Positions 26,322-35,181 of a stretch of DNA of 64,000 nt are shown piece by piece; position 1 is the first letter of the stretch, and each line of letters opens with the position of its first letter. Under the pieces are notes generated by a model, which saw only the letters and a list, made by a program, of their open reading frames with translations, made no database searches and was not told the DNA's origin. Origin of the DNA: Roseiarcus sp963758335. Its GTDB lineage: Bacteria > Pseudomonadota > Alphaproteobacteria > Rhizobiales > Beijerinckiaceae. Made by a program: the position numbers and the translations under genes. The stretch is from positions 434,001-498,000 of the forward strand of contig CAVWVF010000003.1 in the NCBI GenBank assembly GCA_963758335.1. Reading direction: 5' to 3'.

Positions 26322-27375
26322 TCAGGCGTTCAGCTCCTCCCGCGTCACGCCTACGAAGCCGAGGACGTAATCAGGCCCGAAGGCGAGGCTCGGGGTCTGG
26401 AAGCCGGGCTTGAAGTCTCCCGCAGCGACGGCATGGCGGCGTCGAGGCTGGTGCGGGCGGTCAGCGTATAGCCCTCCGGCGTTGTGAGGCGCGCGCGGAC
26501 AGTTTCACCCTTGCCGTTCTTCGCGGCGCCGACCAGCACGGCGCGTCCCTTGCGCCGCGCCTCATCGCTCGGTCCTTCGGGCTGAAGGTCGACGAGCGCT
26601 TTCAGGAGTTGCTGCGCGGGCGAAAGCGCCAGGAGCGACCGCACGAACCCCGGGGTCAATGCGAGGGCCTCAAGAGCCGGCGCGGCCTGGATGTGGACTT
26701 CGATGTTCGGAACGCCGGTGGAGTGGAAGGCGGTCGAGACGTCGCCCCAAGAAATCTGGATCGTCGGCCGAACACCCCGGCCGAAGTCGCACGCGCCCGT
26801 GTTCGGCCGGGCGAGCCAGACGAGGCGCCCGTTCCGGCGCGCAGGGACGCCATCGGCGACGCCTTCGATCATCGTCTTCATCGTCCCGCGCGAAGCATTG
26901 AAGCCGGCGGCGAGATAGAGCGTCAGATGGGTCGCGTCGGGAAGCCTGCGCTTGAGATGCGCGGCGAGGCAATCGCTCGGAACCACGTCGAAGCCGACGC
27001 CGGGCATCAGCGTCACGCCAGCCCGCATCGCCTCGGCGTCCCGCGCGAAGAGCGCCTCGAACACGTCGACCTCCGCGGTGATGTCGAGATAATGCGCGCC
27101 CACCCGAAGACACGCGTCGGCGATCGGCCGCGCGGTGGCGGAAAACGGGCCGGCGGCGTTGAGGACGACGGAACACCTTTCAGCGCGGCGTCGAGTTTTC
27201 CCCGATCGGCGAGATCGAACGCGCGCCAGGGCAGATCGAGCGGTCTCGCGACGGCTTTCAGCCTGTTGGGGTTTCGGCCCGCGAGCACGACGCTCGCTTG
27301 CCTCGCGCGCGCTTCCCGCGCGATGAGCTTTCCGGTGTAGCCGGTCGCGCCATAAAGAAGGATGTTATTCGTCAT
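26322..27375 (-). pseudogene. Saccharopine dehydrogenase-like oxidoreductase, two frameshifts
   Basis: The start at 27375 encodes MTNNILLYGATGYTGKLIAR, an NAD(P)-binding Rossmann start. Near 27178 the frame shifts, continuing VVLNAAGPFSATARPIADAC, GAHYLDITAEVDVFEALF, GVGFDVVPSDCLAAHLK and GPSDEARRKGRAVLVG. Near 26428 it shifts again and ends FGPDYVLGFVGVTREELNA at 26322. The whole (about 350 residues) matches the saccharopine dehydrogenase NADP-binding / trans-acting enoyl reductase family. Both lesions are small indels in otherwise preserved sequence. It is bracketed by inverted copies of one palindromic repeat. Confidence 0.75.
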
Positions 27376-27468
27376 TTCGCGGCTCTCCAATGCGCGCGCC
27401 GCCCCGTCTTGATAGAACCTACGCCACCAGGACGCGACGTGCTCCAGCCTGCGAGACAACAAGAGGGG

Positions 27469-27527
27469 AACGTAAGGCGTCTGACGTTCTTCTGGATTGC
27501 TTCGTCGCTTGCGCTCCTCGCAATGAC
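27469..27527. repeat. Palindromic intergenic repeat, copy B
   Basis: About 59 bp ending CTCGCAATGAC that is the reverse complement of 26156-26215, with roughly four differences. Together with copy A it brackets the saccharopine dehydrogenase-like pseudogene in inverted orientation. It lies 48 bp before mmsA. Confidence 0.7.
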
Positions 27528-27574
27528 GGAGGCATAACACGGCCCAACCACGCATTCACCAACGGGAGCGGAAC

Positions 27575-29071
27575 ATGATCGAGTATGGGCATTTCATCGG
27601 CGGCAAGCATGTCGCCGGCACGTCGGGACGCACCGGCGAAGTCTTTCAGCCGATGGATGGCACGGTGCGCGCGCATGTGGCGTTCGCCTCCAAGGCGGAA
27701 GTCCGGGCCGCGGTCGAGAACGCGAAAGCGGCGCAGCCGGACTGGGCGGCGATGAATCCGCAGCGCCGCGCCCGGGTGCTGATGAAGTTCCTCGACCTCA
27801 TCGCCAAGTACAACGACGAACTCGCCGACATTCTTGCGCGCGAGCACGGCAAGACGATCGCCGACGCCAAGGGCGACATCCAGCGCGGAGTGGAGGTGGT
27901 CGAGTTCGCGCTCGGCGTCCCCCATCTGATGAAGGGCGAATTCACCGACGGCGCCGGCCCCGGCATCGACCTCTATTCGATGCGCCAGCCGCTCGGCGTC
28001 GCAGCCGGCATCACCCCCTTCAACTTCCCGGCGATGATCCCCTTGTGGAAGCTCGCTCCGGCGATCGCCTGCGGCAACGCCTTCATCCTGAAGCCGTCCG
28101 AGCGGGATCCCGGCGTGCCGATGCGGCTCGGCGAAATCTTCATCGAGGCGGGAGGGCCGCCCGGCATTCTCAACGTCGTCAACGGCGACAAGGAGGCGGT
28201 CGACGCTATTCTCGACGATCCCGACATCCAGGCGATCGGCTTCGTCGGCTCGACCCCGATCGCCCATTACATCTATTCGCGCGGCACGGCGAGCGGCAAG
28301 CGCGTGCAGGCCTTCGCCGGGGCCAAGAACCATATGGTGGTCATGCCCGACGCGGACATGGACCAGACGGTCGACGCGCTGATCGGCGCGGGCTACGGCT
28401 CCGCCGGCGAGCGCTGCATGGCGATCTCGGTCGCGGTGCCGGTCGGCCGGGAGACGGCCGACGAGCTCATCAAGCGCCTCATCCCGCGCGTGGAATTGCT
28501 GAAGATCGGCCCTTCGACCGACGCCTCGGCCGATTATGGCCCGCTGGTCACCAAGGCGGCGCTCGACAAGGTGCGCGGCTATGTCGATCTCGGCGTCAAG
28601 GAAGGCGCGAAGCTCGTCGTCGACGGGCGCAGCTTCAGGATGCAGGGCTACGAGAACGGCTTCTACATGGGCGGCTGTCTCTTCGACCACGTGACCAAGG
28701 ACATGCGCATCTACAAAGAGGAGATTTTCGGCCCGGTGCTGTCGGTCGTGCGCGCGCATGATTATTCGGAGGCGCTCGGCCTCTGCAACGACCACGAATA
28801 CGGCAACGGCGTCGCGATCTTCACCCGCGACGGCGATGCGGCGCGCGACTTCGCGAGCCGGGTCAAGGTCGGCATGGTCGGCGTCAACGTGCCGATCCCG
28901 GTGCCGGTCGCCTACTACACCTTCGGCGGCTGGAAGCGCTCGGTCTTCGGCGACTTGAACCAACACGGACCCGATTCGATCCGCTTCTACACCCGCACCA
29001 AGACGGTGACGGCGCGCTGGCCCTCGGGCATCAAGGACGGCGCGAGCTTCACCATCCCGACGATGCACTGA
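27575..29071 (+). CDS. mmsA: CoA-acylating methylmalonate-semialdehyde dehydrogenase
   Basis: A 498-residue aldehyde dehydrogenase. In valine and inositol degradation it converts methylmalonate or malonate semialdehyde to propionyl-CoA or acetyl-CoA with NAD and CoA. Signatures are YGHFIGGKHVAGTSGR, GITPFNFPAMIPLWK, FILKPSERDPGVP, FVGSTPIAHYIYSRG and the catalytic cysteine in GSAGERCMAISVAV. The C-terminal FGGWKRSVFGDLNQHGPD is typical of MmsA. The start ATG at 27575 follows GGGAGCGG. An acyl-CoA dehydrogenase (36374) and mmsB (38690) of the same pathway lie downstream on the same strand. Confidence 0.95.
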   Translation: MIEYGHFIGGKHVAGTSGRTGEVFQPMDGTVRAHVAFASKAEVRAAVENAKAAQPDWAAMNPQRRARVLMKFLDLIAKYNDELADILAREHGKTIADAKGDIQRGVEVVEFALGVPHLMKGEFTDGAGPGIDLYSMRQPLGVAAGITPFNFPAMIPLWKLAPAIACGNAFILKPSERDPGVPMRLGEIFIEAGGPPGILNVVNGDKEAVDAILDDPDIQAIGFVGSTPIAHYIYSRGTASGKRVQAFAGAKNHMVVMPDADMDQTVDALIGAGYGSAGERCMAISVAVPVGRETADELIKRLIPRVELLKIGPSTDASADYGPLVTKAALDKVRGYVDLGVKEGAKLVVDGRSFRMQGYENGFYMGGCLFDHVTKDMRIYKEEIFGPVLSVVRAHDYSEALGLCNDHEYGNGVAIFTRDGDAARDFASRVKVGMVGVNVPIPVPVAYYTFGGWKRSVFGDLNQHGPDSIRFYTRTKTVTARWPSGIKDGASFTIPTMH

Positions 29072-29087
29072 GGCGAGCGGACACTGG

Positions 29088-29118
29088 ACCCGAAGGGGCA
29101 TATAATGCCCCTTCGGGT
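29088..29118 (+). terminator. Perfect 13-bp hairpin after mmsA
   Basis: ACCCGAAGGGGCA and its exact complement are separated by the 5-base loop TATAA. It begins 17 bp after the mmsA stop. There is no T-run, so it may act as a transcript-stabilising 3' hairpin as much as a terminator. The loop plus the next base gives TATAAT, a -10-like hexamer, probably by chance. Confidence 0.55.
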
Positions 29119-29136
29119 TCCGACCATCGATTTCGG

Positions 29137-29724
29137 ATGAGCTCCATGTCCACGGCGCTGAAGCAAATGACCGCCGAGGAATTCCTCCTCTGGGCCGAGG
29201 GGAGGGAAGGCCGGTGGGAATTGCACGACGGCGTCCCCGTGATGATGTCGCCGGAACGCGTTCTGCACGGGGACACAAAAGGCGAGGCCTATTCGGCGCT
29301 GAGGGAGGCGGTCCGGCGGGCGGGGCTCCCCTGCAAGGTCTACCCCGACGGCGTGGCGGTCAGAATCGACGCCAAGACGAACTATCAGCCCGACGCGTCC
29401 GTGACCTGCGGCCCACGGCCCTCGGCCGACGCGCTGGCGATCGAAGGCCCGATCATCGTTGTCGAAGTTCTCTCGCCGAGCACCGCCGCGATCGACCACG
29501 GCCGCAAGCTCAGCGGCTATTTCTCGCTCCCGAGCGTCGAGCACTATCTCATCCTCGACCCAGAGCGCCGCGTGATCATCCACCACAAGCGCGGACAGGC
29601 CGACGCGATCGAGACGCGGGTGCTGACGGGCGGCGTCGCAAAACTCGATCCGCCCGGCTTCGAGGTTGCGGTCGAGTCGCTGTTTCCTGAGCCTGAGAAG
29701 CTGACCGGAAAACCAATGGAGTGA
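29137..29724 (+). CDS. Uma2 family endonuclease-like protein (DUF820)
   Basis: A 195-residue member of the Uma2/DUF820 family with a PD-(D/E)xK nuclease fold. Visible blocks are MTAEEFLLWAEGREGRWELH, the strand NYQPDASVTCG that supplies an aspartate, IIVVEVLSPSTAAIDHGRKL carrying the E-x-L-S-P-S-T motif, and HYLILDPERRVIIHHKRG. The family is widespread and often multi-copy, and its role is not established. Either the ATG at 29137 or that at 29146 could be the start. It converges on the broken SDR gene, 6 bp from its stop. Confidence 0.85.
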   Translation: MSSMSTALKQMTAEEFLLWAEGREGRWELHDGVPVMMSPERVLHGDTKGEAYSALREAVRRAGLPCKVYPDGVAVRIDAKTNYQPDASVTCGPRPSADALAIEGPIIVVEVLSPSTAAIDHGRKLSGYFSLPSVEHYLILDPERRVIIHHKRGQADAIETRVLTGGVAKLDPPGFEVAVESLFPEPEKLTGKPME

Positions 29725-29730
29725 ACCCGT

Positions 29731-30670
29731 CTACCGACTTCTCATGGTCTCGCTAACAGGCCCTTGAGTTGTCCGATGGGGCCGCTCCGCCGGCATCCCG
29801 TTGACCCGCAGGCTCCGCAGATCCGCCGCCACGATGTCATCGATTTCGCCCTCGCTAAGGTCGAGATCGCCGCGGGCCGCCATCAGCATGCGGCCGGCGA
29901 GCTTGTCGAATCGCCCTCTGCCGATCTCGATGCTGAGGCGCGCAGCGACCGTCGGCGCCACGTCGACGCCCGCTTCGAACAGTCTCGGGATGTTGGGCAG
30001 ATGCGTCCGGCCCGCCTCGCTCGCCAGCTGGTATTCAGTCATTGCGGTCCGCACCAGGCCCGGGTCCATCCCGAACATGAGGACGCCGCTGCCGGCGAGC
30101 GTATCCGAGCATTCGGTGAAGCGGAGGAGGCCGGCTTTGCTCGTCGCGTGGCCGGAGCCGTTGGGAAAGGACGTCGCCGTCCCGCGACCCGTCATGTTGA
30201 TGATGCGGCCGCGCTTGCGGGCCATCATCGCCGTTATCGCCGCCCGGCAGCAGTTGAAGGTTCCGCGGCTATTGATCTCGATGTCGCGCCACCAGGCCTC
30301 CGGCTCGACCACCCAGATCGGACCGATCGCACCAAAAGAGCCGGCGTTGTTGGTGAGCAGGCTGACCGGACCGAGATCGCCTTCGATTGCGGCGAAGATC
30401 TTGGTGACCGAGTTGAGATCGACAATGTCGACGGCGAAAGCGCCCGCGACCCCGCCTTCTGCTGCAATTTCTTCCGCAACAGCCTCGATCTCGGACGCGG
30501 TTCGCGCCAGCAAAGCCACCTTGGCATCCGCGGCACGTTCCTGAAGGGCGTGGTCTCTCCGTGCTGTGGCCGCAGATGCTGGCGCCTTCCTTGGCCTGCG
30601 CCAGCGCAATCGCTCGGCCGATCCCACGGCCGGCTCCGGTGACGACGGCGACTTCGCCAGCAAGGTTCAT
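29731..30670 (-). pseudogene. SDR family oxidoreductase, disrupted near N-terminus
   Basis: The start ATG at 30670 encodes MNLAGEVAVVTGAGRGIGRA and then IALAQAKEGA. About 58 extra bases (roughly 30540-30600) follow and change frame, after which the protein resumes as AKVALLARTASEIEAVAEEI, TNNAGSFGAIGPIWVVE and TSFPNGSGHATSKAGLLRF, ending at 29731. The expected YxxxK appears as GHATSK, so the usual catalytic tyrosine is a histidine. The insertion, not just one base, separates the cofactor motif from the rest. As it stands, no full-length enzyme can be translated. Confidence 0.65.
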
Positions 30671-30671
30671 G

Positions 30672-31016
30672 TCACGGTTCGATTCCGAATGAGGGTTCTG
30701 GTTCCACCAAATTGCAGAATGCTTTGAACCGGAACAGCGGTACGCCCGGCCCATTGAACCTGTTGGCGTCGAGCCGCTCCCGGCCGCGGTAGCCGGAGAA
30801 GGTGCCTTCGACGGGGGAAGGCTGATCGAAGGTCTCGGTCACATAATTGTTGCCCGCGCCGACGCTGGCGGCCGTACCGAGCGTCAGCCACGACGGCGTC
30901 GCCTTGTGCACCGTGATCTGCCGGGTCGGCGTTTGCGTCGTCTCGGCGTCCGCCGCTGGGGTGGCGATCGCGACGGCGATGAGCGCTGCGCTGAAGATTT
31001 GAACTGAACGAACCAT
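30672..31016 (-). CDS. Hypothetical secreted protein
   Basis: A 114-residue protein that begins MVRSVQIFSAALIAVAIATP, a good signal peptide with a likely cleavage after ADA, followed by a polar domain with ITVHKATPSWLTLGTAASV and NYVTETFDQPSPVEGTFSG. I do not recognise the family. It sits between the ybhR-like permease gene and the broken SDR gene on the same strand, one base from the latter's start, and could be the last gene of the export operon. An earlier in-frame start at 31046 is less likely because the signal peptide starts at 31016. Confidence 0.6.
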   Translation of the reverse strand: MVRSVQIFSAALIAVAIATPAADAETTQTPTRQITVHKATPSWLTLGTAASVGAGNNYVTETFDQPSPVEGTFSGYRGRERLDANRFNGPGVPLFRFKAFCNLVEPEPSFGIEP

Positions 31017-31079
31017 GATCCGAAGCCCTCGCAACCGGCCCCGCATTGCCCCGGCCGTCCCGGAAAGGCAAGGCGCCCG

Positions 31080-32151
31080 TCAGTCGAGCGACTTTCTGAA
31101 CCTGAGGACGCTCAAACCCAACAGGATCACGCCGAGCGCCGCCAGCGATGATGAGATAGTAGGTCATCGGGTTGATGGTCGACAGCCACTGCATGAACGC
31201 GGGCATGGTCGCAATGGGAAAGCTGAAGCCGGAGAGGATGAAGGCCGGGTTGATAACAAAGAAATTGGTCGCAAACGCCTGCTGCTGGGTGAGGCAGACC
31301 GTCGAGATCAGGAGGCCGATCCCCAGCACGCTCAGGAGATAGAGCGTGGTGCCGAGGAGCAGCACCAACGGATTGCCGACGAAGGGGATCTCGAACCACA
31401 GCGTTCCGACCCCTGCGACCAGCGCGGTGAGCGCGAGGCCGACGCAGAAGAACGGGATCATCTTGCCGATGATGAACTCGAGCGGCCGGATCGGCGTGAC
31501 CATGATCTGCTCGAGCGTGCCGACCTCGCGCTCGCGCACCACCGCAAACGAGGTGAGATTGATGATCATCACCAGCGTCAAGGTCGCGATGACGCCGGGG
31601 ACGAAGAACCAGCGGCTGTTGTAGTCGACATTGTACCAGGGCCGCGCCTCGAGCGTCACCGTCGGCGGAGGAGGCTGGGAAGGATGGAGCCGTCGCGACA
31701 GGTCCTCACCCACGTCTTGCCCATAGGCCGAAACGATCTGATTGACATAGGTGAGAGCGATCAGCGCGGTGTTGGAATTCGTGCCGTCGACGATGATTTG
31801 CGCGGGGGCCGAGGCGCCCTTGCGCAACTGCTCACCGAAACCGGCGTCGATGACGATCGCGACGACCGCGTCGGGATGGTCGATCGCCCTGCGGATCTCC
31901 GCCACGTTTTTGGCCGTTTCGACGATCTGAAACCGCCCGCTGGCGGCAAAGTGCGAGATGAGCTCGCGGCTCTCCTGGCTGTGGTCGAGGTCGAGCACCG
32001 CCGTCGCCACGTGATAGACCTCGAAGGTCGCGGCGTAGCCGAAGATGAAGAGCTGGATCAGCGACGGGACGATCAGGCGGAATTTCGCCTGCCGGTCGCG
32101 GCGAAGCTGCTGGAACTCCTTCAGCACGAGACAGAAGATGCGCCCCCACAT
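31080..32151 (-). pseudogene. ABC-2 type permease (YbhR-like), frameshift with C-terminal deletion
   Basis: Inner-membrane permease of the DrrB/YbhR export class. The first 320 residues are in one frame: MWGRIFCLVLKEFQQLRRDR, the large periplasmic part with YNSRWFFVPGVIATLTLVM, EREVGTLEQIMVTPIRPLEF and FILSGFSFPIATMP, ending NPMTYYLII. The expected C-terminal helix (LAALGVILLGLSVLRFRKSL, then D and stop at 31080) is in another frame directly after it. About 25 residues between the two appear to be deleted (near 31135). The open frame otherwise runs on without family resemblance. Its start lies 5 bp after the end of the YbhS-like gene. Confidence 0.75.
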
Positions 32152-32155
32152 GGCC

Positions 32156-33289
32156 TTAGCCCAGGGTCTTGCGGAACGCGCGGGCGGCCAGGAGCCCGAC
32201 GACCGTCGCGTAGAGCGCAAGCAGCGCGACGGGCGCGACGAGGTCGCCGAGCGCGCTTCCCTTGAGGAAGACCGATTTCAGGATGGCGAAGTAGTAGCGC
32301 GCCGGAACGAGATAGGTGAGCGCCTGGATGGCGGGCGGCATCTGCTCGATCGGAAAGGCGAAGCCCGAAAGCAGGGTCGTCGGCAGCATCGTCACCACGA
32401 GGGCGATCTGGCTCGCGCCGACCTGGCTGCGGATGCTCGCCGAAATGAAGTAGCCGAGACCGAGCACGACGACGAGGAAGAGCGACGTCGTCAGGAACAG
32501 CGTGGTCACCGCGCCGCGGAACGGTGCCTCGAACCAGAAGACGGCGATGACCAGGCAGAGGGCGGCGTCGAGCATGCCGATGAAGAAATAGGGCAGAATC
32601 TTGCCGGTCATCAGCTCCATCCGGGTGACCGGCGTCGAGACCAGCACCTCCATCGTGCCGCGCTCCCACTCGCGCGAAATCGTCAACGACGTCAGCTGCG
32701 CGCCGACCAGGGCGAGCACCAGCGCGACGACGCCCGGCATGATGAAGTCGCGGCTGACCAGGTCCTCGTTGTACCAGACGCGGTATTGGGCGACGGCCGG
32801 GGCGACCGGCGGCGGCTGCCCGAAGCTCTGCGTCCGCTGCAACTGGACATTGCCTGAGTAGGCCCCGACCACGGCCTCCGCATAGCCGAGCGCGATATTG
32901 GCGGTGTTGTCGTCGGTCGCGTCGAGGATCGCCTGCACCGAAGCGGAATTGGTCGACGCGAGATCTTGAGAGAAGTCCGGCGGGACGACGACGGCCATCT
33001 TGCACCGGCCGGCGTCGACCGCGCGCTTGACCCCGTCGTAGTCGCGCTCGCTGGCGACGATCTGAAAATAGAGCGAGGCCTGAAAGGCCTTCATCAGCGA
33101 CTGGCTCTGCTGGCTGCCCTCCCGGTCGAACACGCAGATCGGCACGTGCTTGATGTCGAGATTGACGCCGTAGCCGAGCAGCGCCATCTGCATGAGCGGC
33201 ATCAACAGCACGACCATCAGGCTGCGCGGATCCCGCAGCACCTGGATGATCTCCTTCTTGGCGATCGCCCTGACGCGGCGCAGGCTCAT
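32156..33289 (-). CDS. ABC-2 type permease (YbhS-like)
   Basis: A 377-residue inner-membrane permease, intact. It has an N-terminal helix (SLMVVLLMPLMQMALLGYGV), a periplasmic domain of about 150 residues, then five membrane helices, with RDFIMPGVVALVLALVGAQL, EWERGTMEVLVSTPVTRMEL and FAFPIEQMPPAIQALTYLVP as family blocks, ending AFRKTLG. It would pair with the YbhR-like subunit and be driven by the ATPases encoded upstream; such systems export cationic drugs or other amphiphiles. Its GTGAGCC-like region aside, the start is the ATG at 33289, which overlaps the end of the ATPase gene (33286). Confidence 0.88.
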   Translation of the reverse strand: MSLRRVRAIAKKEIIQVLRDPRSLMVVLLMPLMQMALLGYGVNLDIKHVPICVFDREGSQQSQSLMKAFQASLYFQIVASERDYDGVKRAVDAGRCKMAVVVPPDFSQDLASTNSASVQAILDATDDNTANIALGYAEAVVGAYSGNVQLQRTQSFGQPPPVAPAVAQYRVWYNEDLVSRDFIMPGVVALVLALVGAQLTSLTISREWERGTMEVLVSTPVTRMELMTGKILPYFFIGMLDAALCLVIAVFWFEAPFRGAVTTLFLTTSLFLVVVLGLGYFISASIRSQVGASQIALVVTMLPTTLLSGFAFPIEQMPPAIQALTYLVPARYYFAILKSVFLKGSALGDLVAPVALLALYATVVGLLAARAFRKTLG

Positions 33290-34243
33290 GGCGACGGTCC
33301 CCGCGCGCCGTCGCCGCCGACGAGCTGGACGAACACGTCCTCGAGCGTCGGCTTGATCGGCTCGATCTTGGACCAGGAGAGTCGGCGTTCCTCGAGGCGC
33401 GCTTCGATCGCGGCGACGTCGCGCGCCGCGTCGTCGACCACGATGTGCAGCGACGAGCCGAACGGCGCGACGTCGCGCGCAGCGGGCACGCCTTCGAGCG
33501 CCTCCAGCATGGCGCCGGGATCGTCGCCCTCGACCAGCAGGATCTCGCCGCGGATCGCGCTGCGTTTCAATTCGCCAGGACTGCCGAGCGCGACCAGCCT
33601 GCCGCCGCTGATGAGCGCGATGCGATTGCAGTATTCGGCTTCGTCCATGTAGTGGGTGGTGATGACGACGCAGACGCCCTCGCCGGCGAGGGCGTAGATG
33701 AGATGCCAGAAGCGGCGGCGCGACTCCGGATCGACGCCCGAGGTCGGCTCGTCGAGGAAGAGGATCTTCGGCTCGTGCATGACCGCGGCGCCGAGGGCGA
33801 GGCGCTGCTTCCAGCCGCCGGAAAGATCGGCGACGACCGCATCCTCGCGGCCCTTCAGTCCCGCCATGTCCACGGCGAAGTCGAGCCGCCCCCCGAGCCG
33901 CTCGCCCTTGACCCCATAGACGCCGCCGAAGAAGCGCAGGTTCTCCCTCACCGAAAGATCGTTGTAGAGGGAGAATTTCTGCGACATGTAGCCGATGTTC
34001 TCCCGCACCCTCTCGGGGTAGCGCGCCACGTCGAGGCCGGCGACCTCGGCTTTGCCCGAGGTCGGCCTGAGCAGGCCGCACAGATGCGGATCGTCGTCGG
34101 CCTGCCCCGTTGGGGCCGAGGAAGCCGATGATCTCTCCCCGCCGCGCCTCGAAGCTCACCTCGTTGACCGCGACGAAGTCGCCGAAGCGCTTGACGAGTC
34201 GGTCGGCGACGATCCTGATTTCGCCCGCCGTTGCGTCGTTCAT
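33286..34243 (-). pseudogene. ABC transporter ATPase with deleted Walker A lysine and frameshift
   Basis: The second ATPase of the export operon. From 34243 it reads MNDATAGEIRIVADRLVKRF to GEIIGFLGPNGAG, and there the Lys-Ser-Thr of the Walker A motif is missing. After small deletions near 34095-34110 the sequence continues in another frame: RYPERVRENIGYMSQKFSLY, ADLSGGWKQRLALGAAVMH, ILFLDEPTSGVDPESRRRF, ITTHYMDEAEYCNR, ending at 33286. Everything downstream of the lesion is well preserved. Without the P-loop lysine the protein could not bind ATP normally even if the frame were restored. Confidence 0.8.
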
Positions 34244-35181
34244 CGCGCCTCCTCGCCGGTCAAGAGCGCGACGAACAGGTCCTCGATCGAGGGGGCGATG
34301 CGCTCGATCTCGTCGAATTCGACATGCGCTGCGTTAAGCGCCGCTTCGAGTTCCTTTGCGCGGCGGGCCGCGTCGTCGACCACGACATGGACGCCGTCGC
34401 CCATCAGGATCGCTCCCTTCACGCCGTCGCGCTCCGCCACGCCGTCGCGCGCCCGCCGCGCCTCGCGTGTGGCGATGGCGAGGATCTCGCCCGGCATCAG
34501 CGTCTTCAGGCGCGCCGGCGCGTCGCAATAGAGCATTCGTCCGTCGCGCAGGAGTCCGAGCCGGGTGCAGCGCTCGGCCTCGTCGAGATAGGGGGTGGCG
34601 ACGACGATGGCGACCCCTTCGCCGCGCAGTCCGTAGAGAATGCGCCAGAAGTCGCGCCGCGACACCGGATCGACTCCGGCCGTCGGCTCGTCGAGCAGCA
34701 GCACCCTCGGGGTATGGATGAGCGAGCAGGTGAGGCCGAGCTTCTGCTTCATCCCTCCGGACAACTGGCCGGCGCGCCGCTTGCGGAACGGCGTCATGCC
34801 GGAGGCGGCGAGCAGCCGCGTCGCGCGCTCGTCCCGATCTCTCCGGCTGATGCCGAAGAGCTCGGCGAAGAACTCGATATTCTCGTCGACGGTCAGGTCC
34901 TCGTAGAGACCGAACCGCTGAGGCATGTAGCTGACGCGCGAGCGCACCCTTTCGGGGTCGGCGACCGCGTTCAGCCCTTCGATGGCGATCGATCCCTCGT
35001 CGGGCCTCATCACCGCGGCGAGGAGACGCATGATGGTCGTCTTGCCCGCCCCGTCCGGGCCGACGAAGCCGAACACTTCGCCGGACGCGCACGCGACGCT
35101 GAGGCCATGAACCGCCGCGACGCCACCGAACCGCTTCGTCACATTGCGCGCCTCGATCGAGGGCTTCGGCGCGTCGTTCAT
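34240..35181 (-). CDS. ABC transporter ATPase (YbhF N-half-like)
   Basis: A 313-residue ABC ATPase: GPDGAGKTTIMRLL (Walker A), GQLSGGMKQKLGLTCSLIHT (signature) and VLLLDEPTAGVDPVSRRDFW (Walker B). The H-loop position reads VVATPYLDEAERC, with proline where active domains have histidine; the first domain of YbhF-type ATPases is commonly degenerate there. A C-terminal YhhA-like helical extension (about residues 225-313) matches the other ATPase of the operon. The ATG at 35181 overlaps the HlyD-like stop by four bases, and its own end overlaps the next ATPase start, so translation is coupled. Confidence 0.88.
   Translation of the reverse strand: MNDAPKPSIEARNVTKRFGGVAAVHGLSVACASGEVFGFVGPDGAGKTTIMRLLAAVMRPDEGSIAIEGLNAVADPERVRSRVSYMPQRFGLYEDLTVDENIEFFAELFGISRRDRDERATRLLAASGMTPFRKRRAGQLSGGMKQKLGLTCSLIHTPRVLLLDEPTAGVDPVSRRDFWRILYGLRGEGVAIVVATPYLDEAERCTRLGLLRDGRMLYCDAPARLKTLMPGEILAIATREARRARDGVAERDGVKGAILMGDGVHVVVDDAARRAKELEAALNAAHVEFDEIERIAPSIEDLFVALLTGEEAR

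Noticed and set aside
27419..29278. A 619-residue minus-strand frame opposite mmsA
   Set aside because: Complement of a complete MmsA with its catalytic cysteine; the minus-strand protein is a typical antisense artefact.
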